Source of the DNA: Bacillota bacterium
GTDB taxonomy: Bacteria; Bacillota; Clostridia; Lachnospirales; Lachnospiraceae
Direction: 5' to 3'
Assembly: GCA_023436065.1 (NCBI GenBank)
Contig: JAEZKU010000067.1
Span: 35,440 to 99,439, forward strand
Length of the DNA stretch: 64,000 nt
Positions 54,800-63,085 of the stretch are shown here, piece after piece. The first letter of the stretch is position 1; each line of letters opens with the position of its first letter. A program made the position numbers and the translations under genes. Below the pieces are notes generated by a model. It ran no database searches. It worked only from the letters and a program-made list of their open reading frames with translations, and was not told the origin of the DNA.

Positions 54800-54889
54800 A
54801 TGCTCATGTTTGATCATATGTTCCTTGAGCTTGCTTTTCTTCATGCAGAGTCCGTTTCGGATGGTTGCCTGCATGTAGCTATGATTTAA
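54800..54889 (+). CDS. 29-aa leader peptide upstream of the MFS gene
   Basis: A short reading frame MLMFDHMFLELAFL ... HVAMI behind an excellent site (GAGGTGATT, 54789-54797). Two alternative hairpins lie in and just after its 3' half: CATGCAG / CTGCATG (54842-54875) and GGATGGTT / AACCATCC (54859-54895). They cannot form together. This is the organisation of translational attenuators of antibiotic-resistance genes, where a drug-stalled ribosome on the leader changes the folding. The drug, if any, is unknown. Confidence 0.6.
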   Translation: MLMFDHMFLELAFLHAESVSDGCLHVAMI

Positions 54890-54901
54890 CCATCCCGTGA
54901 C

Positions 54902-54953
54902 GTACTTTGCTCTGAGAACAGAATGAAAAAATCAGAATGGAGTAAAGTACATG
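54902..54953 (+). promoter_or_regulatory. Hairpin hiding the MFS ribosome site
   Basis: GTACTTTGCTC (54902-54912) pairs with GAGTAAAGTAC (54940-54950): 11 bp with one G-U pair, covering most of the GGAG site directly before ATG 54951. Initiation should be poor unless the stem opens. Confidence 0.7.
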
Positions 54954-56297
54954 AATCAATTTATTAATACAATTAAAGAATTAAGAATTTACCTATTGTT
55001 ATGGGGATCACAAAGCTTATCTTACCTGGGCAGTTCCATGACCAGTTATGCCTTACTGATCTGGGTATATCAGAGAAATCACAGTGCACTGGGTGTTTCC
55101 CTTCTGGCAGTATGTACCTATCTGCCTGCGATTCTGCTCAGTTTTATCGCCGGAACCTTTGCAGACAGACATAACAGAAAGAAAATCATGTTGCTGTGTG
55201 ACAGCATTTCAGCCGCAGGAACTTTGTCAGTCTTTCTGCTTATCCTGTTCGGACGCCTTGAGATATGGCATATCTATCTCTTCAATATGCTGAATAGTAC
55301 CATGAGTGCTTTTCAGTCACCCGCCAATACCGTAACTGTTTCTGAGCTGGTACCGGGTAAGTATTATCATAAAATAGGAGGACTGCAGTCCATTTCCGAT
55401 AGTGCGGTCGGTATTCTGACTCCCGCAATCGCAACGGCGTTAATGACCTTCTTTGGGATCAATATCGTACTGATCACAGATATCGCGACCTTCCTGATCG
55501 CATTTACAACACTGTCGGTTCTGGTTCACCCCAAGTCAGTAGCACACGAAGACGGGCATCCGCATGCCGGAAGATCTTTCTTGCAGGATTGTAGGGAGGG
55601 CTTTCTCTTCCTAAAGAAGCATACAGCAATTCTGAAGCTGATACTGTATTTTACCGCGATCAACCTGATCGCATATATCGGCGGCGGTGGGATTACGACA
55701 ACAGTCACTGCAATGATTCTGTCAAGACTTCCGGATGGAAAGCTTGTATTGGGTGCTGTCTCCTCAGCCGTGAGTTTAGGCACCTTGTTCGGCGGCATAC
55801 TCGTAACCTTCATGAAGCCTCCGAAAAGCAGGGTCGCTGTTATCTTTATCAGTTGCGCCATATCCTTCTTCATCTGTGACCTGGCCTTAGGAGTATCCCA
55901 AAGTCCGGCTGTGTGGATTATTGCAAACTTCATCGGAAATATACCACTTGCATTCCTCGGTGCAAATCAACAAGCCATCTTAAGAACTACTGTCCCCGTT
56001 GAAATGCAGGGACGCGTCTTTTCCACAAGATCCACCCTCCAGTTTTGCACTGTCCCGATGGGGTATCTGTTCGGTGGTCTTTTGGCGGATTATGTTTTTG
56101 AACCCCTGATGGCAGGAAATACCGGTTTAAAGCACTTTCTAATTAATATTGTCGGAGACGCGCCGGGTTCAGGAATTGCCGCCATGTTTATCGTTACCGG
56201 TATCACGGGTACCATTCTATCCATCAGTGCATTATTCGATAGAAAACTCTTTGATTTAGATGAAGCTGATACAAGAGAAACCTGTAAAGTTCCATAA
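54951..56297 (+). CDS. MFS efflux transporter (macrolide-efflux-like)
   Basis: 448 aa, twelve membrane helices. The loop 2-3 motif GTFADRHNRKKIMLLCD is like that of MefA/MFS_3-type drug exporters. The 5' leader with short peptide and hidden ribosome site supports drug-induced expression. It is probably a drug or macrolide-type exporter; substrate unproven. A strong bidirectional terminator follows. Confidence 0.85.
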   Translation: MNQFINTIKELRIYLLLWGSQSLSYLGSSMTSYALLIWVYQRNHSALGVSLLAVCTYLPAILLSFIAGTFADRHNRKKIMLLCDSISAAGTLSVFLLILFGRLEIWHIYLFNMLNSTMSAFQSPANTVTVSELVPGKYYHKIGGLQSISDSAVGILTPAIATALMTFFGINIVLITDIATFLIAFTTLSVLVHPKSVAHEDGHPHAGRSFLQDCREGFLFLKKHTAILKLILYFTAINLIAYIGGGGITTTVTAMILSRLPDGKLVLGAVSSAVSLGTLFGGILVTFMKPPKSRVAVIFISCAISFFICDLALGVSQSPAVWIIANFIGNIPLAFLGANQQAILRTTVPVEMQGRVFSTRSTLQFCTVPMGYLFGGLLADYVFEPLMAGNTGLKHFLINIVGDAPGSGIAAMFIVTGITGTILSISALFDRKLFDLDEADTRETCKVP

Positions 56298-56328
56298 AAC
56301 TGTTAAGCTTCTGAGGGTATAAAACAAA

Positions 56329-56365
56329 GGATAGGAGCTCAATAATGAGTTCCTATCCTATATTT
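56329..56365. terminator. Bidirectional terminator between the MFS and PHP genes
   Basis: GGATAGGAGCTCA / TGAGTTCCTATCC stem (13 bp, one G-U) around ATAA, with TATATTTTTG on one side and TTTGTTTTAT on the other strand. Confidence 0.9.
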
Positions 56366-57077
56366 TTGTAATCAATGCATGAAGGATGGCTTCCCTGGTT
56401 CTGCTTTCACAGAACAGATAATTGATTGGCTCATTGATCCTTCCAAGACTATGTGCATCCGAGTCGGTAATGATATTACAGCTCTTCAGATAAGGGTTTG
56501 CCTCAGAAAGCTTCATAAGCTTCCCGATATCCGCCAGCTCAGCCACTGCAAAGTCAGCATCCGGTGATATAAAACCAAGATTAGACAGCAGGCTGTTCGA
56601 ATTCTTATCTAGATGTGCCGGAATATAGATGCCCTGAAATTCCTTCATCAGCTTCCCGAGATCATCAAAGGAGATATCTGTGGCGTTAATCAGCAGATAC
56701 GGCTCTGTACCGATGACCTGATCCTCCTCATCGCAAATCTCCTGTTTGCCAAAGGCCTTCTCATCATTCGGTATCTTCATCAGCTTGTCAGAGACATACT
56801 CGCCAAACCTAAGTGCATCTTCGAGCTCTGCAAACAGGCATAGGGCATGTACCTCCTCCATGGTGGTCAGCTCCATTCCGGGAATTGCTATAATACCATA
56901 CTGCTCTGCAAGATTCAGTATCGCAGGACAATTCCTACAGGTATTATGATCCGTTACCGCAATGATATCCAGACCCTTGATTACAGACATGCCGACAATA
57001 TTACCCGGTGTCATATCCTCATCACCACAGGGAGACAGGCAGGAATGGATATGCAGGTCATAAGAGAGCTTAAGCAT
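56358..57077 (-). CDS. PHP-domain phosphoesterase
   Basis: 239 aa. Metal-binding motifs: DLHIHSCLSPCGDEDM at the start, VTDHNTC, GMELTTMEEVH, PAHLDKNSNSLL and TDSDAHSLG near the end. It likely acts on a phosphate ester or nucleotide. Last gene of the five-gene operon with DRTGG, hydrogenase-like and RsbW-like proteins. It overlaps the upstream DRTGG gene by 8 bases. Its role there is unknown. Confidence 0.9.
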   Translation of the reverse strand: MLKLSYDLHIHSCLSPCGDEDMTPGNIVGMSVIKGLDIIAVTDHNTCRNCPAILNLAEQYGIIAIPGMELTTMEEVHALCLFAELEDALRFGEYVSDKLMKIPNDEKAFGKQEICDEEDQVIGTEPYLLINATDISFDDLGKLMKEFQGIYIPAHLDKNSNSLLSNLGFISPDADFAVAELADIGKLMKLSEANPYLKSCNIITDSDAHSLGRINEPINYLFCESRTREAILHALITKI

Positions 57078-57405
57078 GTAGCTTCTGATATACGATCAGC
57101 GCTGCCTCGAAAATCGGGAGATCCGTCAGGAACACTGTGATCTCCTGCTCTTTCGCACGCGCCAATGCAGTATCATCCAGACGACTTCCCTCAGCCAGTA
57201 TGATACAGGAAGCGTCTGCAAGAGTGGTCACTGCAAGGGTATTGACATTTCCCATGACCGTTACCCAGGCAGAGTTCGCAGGCATCTTTCCCATTGCTAT
57301 ACTCAGCAGGTCACAGCAAAACGGCACTGATATCTCCCTATCTGTATTACCGCCTTCACTGAGTAACTGAAAGCATCCGGCCTGAATTAAATCTTTTACT
57401 TTCAT
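57070..57405 (-). CDS. DRTGG-domain protein
   Basis: 111 aa. Small DRTGG-type fold (VTVMGNVNTLAVTTLADASC, then EITVFLTDLPIFEAALIVYQ). Such domains may bind nucleotides and accompany hydrogenase operons in Clostridia. The second of two in this operon; the other is at 59232-59585. It overlaps the PHP gene. Confidence 0.82.
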   Translation of the reverse strand: MKVKDLIQAGCFQLLSEGGNTDREISVPFCCDLLSIAMGKMPANSAWVTVMGNVNTLAVTTLADASCIILAEGSRLDDTALARAKEQEITVFLTDLPIFEAALIVYQKLHA

Positions 57406-57443
57406 CTGTTTTTTCCTTCCTTAGACTCCATTCATGAAATCCA

Positions 57444-58727
57444 TTATTTTTTTACATCCAGCTTTGATAATTCACTGGACAGCTTATGAATATAATCTCT
57501 GAGAATATGGATACAATCCTGCTCGTTTGCTACCCCTCGTACGATATCTTCTGCCAAAGCCTTACAGGTTGGTGCACCGCAGGACCCACAGTCCAGCTTC
57601 GGGAATTTCTCACAGAGCTCTTCCACCCTAGCCATGTTGGCAATACTTTCGTTCATATCCTTGCCAAGCTTAAATACCGGTTCATATTTCACATCATCGG
57701 TCCACAAATTTTTTGTATTTGCACCGCTGACGAGATGGGAACAGGCGATAGGAAGGTATTTTCTGAGTCTCTGCAGCTTCACCTTGGCAAGATAAGGATT
57801 CTCAACCGTGAGAACACCGCCCACACAGCCACCGGCACAAGCATTCAGCTCTATGAATTCCAGCTGGTCGAATTTCTGATCCTCCAGATCCTCCAGTACC
57901 CTGATTACATTCTCTATTCCGTCTGCAGCCAGGTAATTATCCGTTAACAGACTTCCGGCTTCTCCTCCGGTGCTGCCCCAGCCTATTCCAATTCTTCCCG
58001 AAATACTCAGCTCCTCCACATCATCGATGCTTTGTTTCATCAGCGGCAAGAGGATCGGATAGACTTCCTTAATCGCAAGCACACCGTCTATCTCACTATG
58101 ATCAATACCAATTGGAGATTTCACGGCTGTCATCTTAGCCGGACAGGGGGATATAAAGATAACGCCTATCTTTTCTCTGGGAAGTCCGGTCTTCTCCATC
58201 GCCTTATCCTTTGCTATGGAGGCCGCAAGATCCACCGGTGCACAGATCGTAAGCAAATGTTCTATCAGGTTCGGAAAACGTACCTGAATCAAGCGTACTA
58301 CAGAAGGACAGGCCGTACTGATGATCGGCCATTGTTCCTTATGCTCCGCAACATATTTTCTTGACATCTCAGAAACCAATTCGGCTGCTCCGCTCACTTC
58401 ATAGACATCGTCAAAGCCCATCTTCTTTAAGGCTGTCAGGACAATGTTAATGTCCTCCAGATGGTTAAACTGACCATATAGCGCGGGTGCCGGCAGAGCT
58501 ATCGTATATTCAAACTGCTTCATAATCTCAGGGGAATCATATGTAGCCTCTTTCGCGTGGTGAGGGCAGATGCGGATACACTCCCCACAATCAATACAGA
58601 ACTCTTTCGTAATTACGGCTTTTCCGTTTCTTACCCGAATGGCTTGTGTAGGACAGCGTTTAATGCAGTTGATGCATCCCATACATAAGTCTTCCTTTAA
58701 ACGTACCGAAGTAAAAAATTTGCCCAT
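57444..58727 (-). CDS. Sensory-type [FeFe]-hydrogenase-like protein
   Basis: 427 aa from ATG 58727 (AGGGGG 6 bases before). Two [4Fe-4S] ferredoxin motifs (Cys15, 18, 21, 25 and 44, 47, 50, 54), then an H-cluster domain: L1 STACPS, L2 SPCPAK and L3 ACAGGC. In L1 the residue before the H-cluster Cys is Ala, where catalytic enzymes have the proton-relay Cys. The same change is known in Thermotoga HydS. A C-terminal Fe-S domain (CGSCGAPTCKALAEDIVRG) follows. It is more likely a sensor of H2 or redox state than a main catalyst. Confidence 0.88.
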   Translation of the reverse strand: MGKFFTSVRLKEDLCMGCINCIKRCPTQAIRVRNGKAVITKEFCIDCGECIRICPHHAKEATYDSPEIMKQFEYTIALPAPALYGQFNHLEDINIVLTALKKMGFDDVYEVSGAAELVSEMSRKYVAEHKEQWPIISTACPSVVRLIQVRFPNLIEHLLTICAPVDLAASIAKDKAMEKTGLPREKIGVIFISPCPAKMTAVKSPIGIDHSEIDGVLAIKEVYPILLPLMKQSIDDVEELSISGRIGIGWGSTGGEAGSLLTDNYLAADGIENVIRVLEDLEDQKFDQLEFIELNACAGGCVGGVLTVENPYLAKVKLQRLRKYLPIACSHLVSGANTKNLWTDDVKYEPVFKLGKDMNESIANMARVEELCEKFPKLDCGSCGAPTCKALAEDIVRGVANEQDCIHILRDYIHKLSSELSKLDVKK

Positions 58728-58809
58728 TGTAATCCCCCTTAAACCGTTCAAAAACGTCAAAAAAAGTAACAATTAGCTCTTAAGTTTATCATAAATTTAA
58801 CAATCTTTC

Positions 58810-59235
58810 CTATGACATCCTAATCTTCATAGTAACTGTGGTCCCCACTCCAACCTGACTGTCGATCTTCATCTCATCCGTGTACTTCTTCATATTCGGC
58901 AATCCCATCCCTGCTCCGAAACCAAGATTGCGAATATTATCCGGTGCCGTGGAATAACCGGCCTGCATCGCCAATTCGATATCTTCAATACCGGGACCCT
59001 GGTCCCTGAGTATCATTTCAATCTCCTCCGGAGAGACCGTCACATCGATCCTTCCGCCCGATGCGTGAATTACCATGTTAATCTCCCCTTCATACATGGC
59101 AATGGACACTTTGCGGACAACATCCGGATCTACACCCATCTTCTTTAAGCTGCTCTTCAGACTGCTGGAGGCTTCTCCTGCCCTTGTAAAATCATTGGCA
59201 GGCACCTCGTAGGACATCTTTATCACATTACTCAT
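58810..59235 (-). CDS. RsbW-like ATPase of the hydrogenase-sensor operon
   Basis: 141 aa. ATG 59235 overlaps the stop of the upstream DRTGG gene (ATGA). GHKL fold with RKVSIAMYEGEINMVIHASG (N-box Glu and Asn kept), LRDQGPGIEDIELAMQAG (G1) and FGAGMGLPNMKKYTD (G2). Close to the anti-sigma-regulatory-factor ATPases that accompany HydS-type genes. A protein kinase role is possible; no STAS partner lies in this operon. Confidence 0.87.
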   Translation of the reverse strand: MSNVIKMSYEVPANDFTRAGEASSSLKSSLKKMGVDPDVVRKVSIAMYEGEINMVIHASGGRIDVTVSPEEIEMILRDQGPGIEDIELAMQAGYSTAPDNIRNLGFGAGMGLPNMKKYTDEMKIDSQVGVGTTVTMKIRMS

Positions 59236-59585
59236 TTGTAGTCCGGACCTCCCCGTAAGCCTTTTTCGTAAAGCATTCCGCAAGCGGCAAACATCCTGTG
59301 ACCTGTGGAGAGTATGGCAATCCCTTTCTCTCTCGCCATCTCTATCATGGCTTCATCAGGCATTTTCCCTCTGACGAATACGATACAGACGATATCCATC
59401 ATCTCACAGGTACGGATTACCTGAAGATTGCAGAGTCCTGTGAGTAATACCGACTGATCCTTCATGAATGCCAATACATCGCTCATCATATCCGAACCGC
59501 AGGCTGTATGCACCTCGTGGTCCTTCCATTCCTCGCCCACGATGTACTTTGCACCTAATATTTCTCTAATGTCCTCAATAATCAT
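59232..59585 (-). CDS. DRTGG-domain protein (first of two)
   Basis: 117 aa. First gene of the sensor operon (MIIEDIREILGAKYIVG, then CNLQVIRTCEMMDIVCIVFV and MAREKGIAILSTGH). Good site TGGAGG. Paired with the similar protein at 57070-57405, so the operon holds two DRTGG proteins. Confidence 0.83.
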   Translation of the reverse strand: MIIEDIREILGAKYIVGEEWKDHEVHTACGSDMMSDVLAFMKDQSVLLTGLCNLQVIRTCEMMDIVCIVFVRGKMPDEAMIEMAREKGIAILSTGHRMFAACGMLYEKGLRGGPDYK

Positions 59586-59649
59586 TTTTTACCTCCATAG
59601 GAATGTGATACTTGAAAATTACTGTTATATTAAAAAAGTCGCTATATCC

Positions 59650-59686
59650 GACAAAAGGTCCGGCTGTGATGACATGTCCTTTTGTC
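59650..59686. other. Inverted repeat between the GGDEF-like and DRTGG genes
   Basis: GACAAAAGG / CCTTTTGTC with inner GACATGTC. It may end transcription of the PAS-GGDEF gene or act as an operator for the sensor operon. Confidence 0.4.
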
Positions 59687-59703
59687 TGTTTTAGTGTTAT
59701 GTC

Positions 59704-61005
59704 TTAACTGTTCATAGTTCCGCTGAATACCTCGAAGGAACTGGCCGGTACCTTTTTCGCCATGACCAGAGCTGCATTGGCATTCGCCATCATGATATCA
59801 TATTCCTGCCCGCCCCTCTGAAGAGTCATTCCGATGCTTACCACAAGCCCGTTCTTGGTGTGCGAATAGGAATACTGCGCTTCCAGCTCGCTGCAGAGCT
59901 TCTCAGCTTTATCCAATGCCATACTCTCAGTCGGTATATCCTTGAGATAGATAGCAAATTCACTCAGTCCAATTCTGCCGATCACATCCGTCGTACGGAA
60001 ACTCTTCTTCAGTATCGCCGCAATCGAAGTCAGTATATCTTCTCCTTGAATTGATTTTCTGATTTCATTGATACTTTTATAGTTCCTGATATCTATCAGC
60101 AGCAGCGCCGAAAGCGAATCCTGACTCTGCTTTTTAGCAGCTTCTTTTATCATGATTTCTGTAGATTCCTTACTGCAGACATTCGTCAGGGCATCCAGGG
60201 CGGGAACATATTCCGCTTCTGTCTCTTCCTTCTCAACTGTATTCATGAGAGCCAGTTTTCCGACCAGCTTACTGGGTGTCCTGTTCTCACCAATAATGAT
60301 TGACGCGTAGCAGGTGTACCAACAGATAGGTTTATTCTTCGGAATCATCCTAAGCTCAAATCTCGCCAGCTTTCTTCCGCTCATCATGCTGCTAAAAATC
60401 TTAATAATCGCAGGTAATTCGTCGGCATGTATTATCTTGGTTTTCTCCAGCTTTTTACGAAAACCCGGGATCACGGCATCCTTACCGAATACTTCTCTGA
60501 ATATCTCAGTAAAACTTAGCGTATCTGTTGCAATATCATATTCAAAATACAGATCCTTGGAGAGATCCGTTATGACTCGATTATATTCCACATTCTGCTC
60601 CAGCTTCTTATACTGCTGCATGATATCCGTAATATCCGATGCCACACATGCAAAAACCGGTACTGACTTTGTCCCGCTCTGATGGATCTCCTGCATTCTT
60701 TTTCCGGAAAGCATTATCCATTTAAAGCTTCCATCCTGCTGCAGGATACGAAAATTAAAACTGAGCATATTATCCTTTCTGCTCTTCTGAGATGCAATCT
60801 GTTGAGTGACATGGATCACATCAGCAGAATATACCAGACGAAGCAGCATAGAAGGAGTCTTATCATCCATTACGGTTCTTACAGTCGAATAGAAGGTGTC
60901 TGTCGCATATAAGATTGTCAGTGTATCATCCATTGCCAGCTTCGCAACTCCACCCGGAGCTGATTGGATCATTTCCTCAAACAGTTGTTTCGTCATATCA
61001 TCCAT
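59704..61005 (-). CDS. PAS protein with degenerate GGDEF domain
   Basis: 433 aa. ATG 61005 is used (AGAGGAAGG upstream). One or two PAS-like domains (about 15-135 and 150-260; FNFRILQQDGSFKWIMLSG) and a C-terminal GGDEF-like domain. The active-site motif reads GLSEF instead of GG(D/E)EF, so diguanylate cyclase activity is unlikely. It may bind a signal or GTP and regulate through protein contacts. It lies between the sensor operon and the divergent hydrogenase operon. Confidence 0.88.
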   Translation of the reverse strand: MDDMTKQLFEEMIQSAPGGVAKLAMDDTLTILYATDTFYSTVRTVMDDKTPSMLLRLVYSADVIHVTQQIASQKSRKDNMLSFNFRILQQDGSFKWIMLSGKRMQEIHQSGTKSVPVFACVASDITDIMQQYKKLEQNVEYNRVITDLSKDLYFEYDIATDTLSFTEIFREVFGKDAVIPGFRKKLEKTKIIHADELPAIIKIFSSMMSGRKLARFELRMIPKNKPICWYTCYASIIIGENRTPSKLVGKLALMNTVEKEETEAEYVPALDALTNVCSKESTEIMIKEAAKKQSQDSLSALLLIDIRNYKSINEIRKSIQGEDILTSIAAILKKSFRTTDVIGRIGLSEFAIYLKDIPTESMALDKAEKLCSELEAQYSYSHTKNGLVVSIGMTLQRGGQEYDIMMANANAALVMAKKVPASSFEVFSGTMNS

Positions 61006-61248
61006 AGTTTTGCCTTCCTCTTTTATCCGCGTTACTTTCATCTATACAAAATTAAGTTATTATCAAATAGCGATGTAGCTCCATTATAATACAATTTTCC
61101 TGCAAATACAACGAGTGAATAATCCGTCATTAATTAAATTAATTTATTAAAAATATTATAAACATCTTGTTATACATGTTGCATAGATAGCTTTCTATTA
61201 TAATCCAGATAGTTGTTAATAATTTTTGTAGATTTTTTAACAGTCTTA

Positions 61249-61257
61249 TGTTATAAT
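61249..61257 (+). promoter_or_regulatory. Extended -10 promoter of the hydrogenase operon
   Basis: TGT-TATAAT (61249-61257). No good -35 lies at 17 bases. About 45 bases before the first gene. Confidence 0.55.
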
Positions 61258-61302
61258 GTGACTGTTTGTGGCGACACAATTTATATTTAAGGAGGTTTAA
61301 AA

Positions 61303-61797
61303 ATGGGATCGCAGATTAACACAGTCCCCTTTGCAGGAACAAAAGAGCAGGAAGCCGCGCTTTTGAAAGTTATTGCTGATCATAAAGACGAAAAAGGCGC
61401 ATTAATGCCCATTTTGCAAAAGGCACAAGGTATTTACGGCTATCTTCCTATCGAAGTTCAGACTATTATTTCTAACGAGATGAATGTACCGCTTGAAAAA
61501 GTCTACGGTATCGTAACATTCTATTCTCAGTTCTCACTGAGTCCGAAGGGGAAATACAACATTTCCGTATGTCTCGGAACCGCTTGCTATGTTAAGGGCT
61601 CCGGAGATTTATTCAACAAGCTTCAGGAAATGCTCGGTATAGAGGATGGCGGATGCACAAATGACGGAAAGTTTTCTTTAGAGTCCTGCCGCTGCATCGG
61701 CGCATGCGGACTCGCACCTGTATTGACCATCAACGAGGACGTATACGGCAAATTATCTGTTGATGATCTTGAGGGCATCTTAGCTAAATACGAATAA
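61303..61797 (+). CDS. hydC: NuoE-like [2Fe-2S] subunit of NADH-linked hydrogenase (HydC)
   Basis: 164 aa. Thioredoxin-like ferredoxin with its four cluster Cys (VCLGTACYVKG ... CRCIGACGLAP). It matches NuoE/HydC of electron-bifurcating [FeFe]-hydrogenases, which pass electrons between NADH, ferredoxin and H2. The site AAGGAGG and the order NuoE-ATPase-ferredoxin-NuoF support this. The hydrogenase catalytic subunit would be expected beyond the window end. Confidence 0.9.
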   Translation: MGSQINTVPFAGTKEQEAALLKVIADHKDEKGALMPILQKAQGIYGYLPIEVQTIISNEMNVPLEKVYGIVTFYSQFSLSPKGKYNISVCLGTACYVKGSGDLFNKLQEMLGIEDGGCTNDGKFSLESCRCIGACGLAPVLTINEDVYGKLSVDDLEGILAKYE

Positions 61798-61799
61798 TT

Positions 61800-62357
61800 A
61801 TGATGACCGAAATCTCTCTTAATGTATTGGATATCGCTAACAATTCAATCAGGGCAAATGCCAGTCTGATTGAAATTAAAATACAGATAATAAGAGACTT
61901 GGATACACTGAAGATTATAATTGCCGATAATGGCTGCGGAATGACCGAGGAGCAGATTAAGCAGGTCGAGGATCCCTTCTTTACCACAAGGACTACCCGA
62001 AAGGTGGGACTGGGTGTTCCATTTTTTAAGATGGCAGCATTAAGCACCGGAGGAAGCTTTCAGATAGAATCAACTCCGGGTATCGGTACTACAGTAACTG
62101 CAGAGTTCGGATTATCACACATCGACCGTATGCCCCTTGGCGATATGAACAGCACCATGTTGACTTTAATTACTTTGAATCCGCAGATTGATTTCCTTTA
62201 TTCGTACAGTTTTGATGATAAGGAGTTTACACTGGATACCCGTGAATTCAGGCAAATTCTGAGTGATATCCCGTTAAATTCTCCGGAAGTTGCTGCATAT
62301 ATCAAAGAATATCTAGCTGAGAATCAACACGAGACAGACGGCGGATGTCTTATATGA
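61800..62357 (+). CDS. GHKL ATPase of the hydrogenase operon
   Basis: 185 aa. ATG follows the upstream stop by 2 bases, with no clear ribosome site, so translation is coupled. N-box EISLNVLDIANNSIRANAS, G1 IADNGCGMTEEQI, then DPFFTTRTTRKVGLGVPFFKMAA (G2). It looks like a histidine-kinase ATPase domain without a sensor. Such ATPases recur inside Clostridia hydrogenase operons. Role unknown. Confidence 0.85.
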   Translation: MMTEISLNVLDIANNSIRANASLIEIKIQIIRDLDTLKIIIADNGCGMTEEQIKQVEDPFFTTRTTRKVGLGVPFFKMAALSTGGSFQIESTPGIGTTVTAEFGLSHIDRMPLGDMNSTMLTLITLNPQIDFLYSYSFDDKEFTLDTREFRQILSDIPLNSPEVAAYIKEYLAENQHETDGGCLI

Positions 62358-62365
62358 CAGTTCAG

Positions 62366-62545
62366 CCATAGGTTCAGTGTAACCCGTACTAATCTGAGTT
62401 ACTGCTAAACCGGCAGCCGAAAATCAGATGCTACGGAAAAACGAAAAGGCTATACATATCGGGGGAATACGTAACGCATGTAAAGCCTGTGAAAACATAA
62501 AAGCGAATAACTATGAACCATCGAGACTACATTTTGCTATATAGA
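62366..62545 (+). ncRNA. Structured RNA candidate inside the hydrogenase operon
   Basis: Long-range pairing GGTTCA (62371-62376) with TGAACC (62514-62519) closes a domain with: CCGTA / TACGG (62384, 62432), ATCTGA / TCAGAT (62392, 62424), CTGC / GCAG (62402, 62413), and a 10-bp stem AGGCT-TACAT / ATGTA-AGCCT (62447-62457 and 62478-62488). It is GC-richer than the rest of the gap and has no gene. It could be a riboswitch-like leader for the ferredoxin-NuoF genes, or a fragment of a self-splicing intron; I cannot tell. Confidence 0.45.
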
Positions 62546-62556
62546 TCAGGATTATA

Positions 62557-62698
62557 GTTCTTTGTAAACTTTATTAGTATTTAAGGGAGGATAAATCCTC
62601 CTCCCAAGTTCTTGTAAATTTTATTAGTAATTAAGGAGGATAATATCCTCCAGCCAAAGTATTATAATTTTTTAAGTAATTAAGGAGGATATAGCATG
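62557..62698 (+). repeat. 51-bp tandem repeat of ribosome-site mimics before the ferredoxin gene
   Basis: Two full 51-bp units (62557-62607, 62608-62658) and a partial third (62659-62698) each read TTAAG(G)GAGGATA. In units 1 and 2 the site is locked in a hairpin (GGAGG / CCTCC; GGAGGAT / ATCCTCC). In unit 3 it is free and serves as the real ribosome site for ATG 62696. Confidence 0.85.
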
Positions 62699-63067
62699 AA
62701 ATCTCTAGAAGAGCTTAAGGCAATCAGAGAAAAGATGCAGGGCCAGATCGGAATTCGTAACGAATCAAGTGATCAGACACGTGTTGTTGTAGGTATGGCA
62801 ACCTGCGGTATCGCAAGCGGAGCAAGACCTGTTCTTACTGCAATTGCTGATGCAGTTCAGAACAAAGGTCTCACTAATGTAGCAGTTACGCAGACCGGTT
62901 GTATCGGATTATGCCAATACGAGCCAATCGTTGAGGTATTTGAACCGGGTAAAGATAAAGTAACCTATATCAAGATGACCCCTGAGAAAGCACTCGAGGT
63001 TGTTGATCATCACCTGATTCACGGTGAGATAGTTAAAAAATATACGATTGCCGAAGTACTCGGCTAA
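62696..63067 (+). CDS. [2Fe-2S] thioredoxin-like ferredoxin of the hydrogenase operon
   Basis: 123 aa. Thioredoxin-like ferredoxin like the N-terminal domain of NuoF/HydB (GMATCGIASGARPV, then TGCIGLCQYEP). It lies 18 bases before the NuoF-like gene. In several Clostridia such a small ferredoxin is part of the hydrogenase complex; the precise electron path is not given by the sequence. The fourth Cys ligand is placed as in relatives. Confidence 0.86.
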   Translation: MKSLEELKAIREKMQGQIGIRNESSDQTRVVVGMATCGIASGARPVLTAIADAVQNKGLTNVAVTQTGCIGLCQYEPIVEVFEPGKDKVTYIKMTPEKALEVVDHHLIHGEIVKKYTIAEVLG

Positions 63068-63085
63068 TCCGAAGGAGGACACATT

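Noticed and set aside
54902..54953. Rho-independent terminator before the MFS gene
   Set aside because: The stem is not followed by a T tract and instead covers the ribosome site, so translational control fits better.
62366..62545. Group II intron or complete group I intron
   Set aside because: No domain V hairpin, no maturase gene and no full P/Q/R/S set. Only short stretches look similar, so it is listed as a structured RNA candidate.
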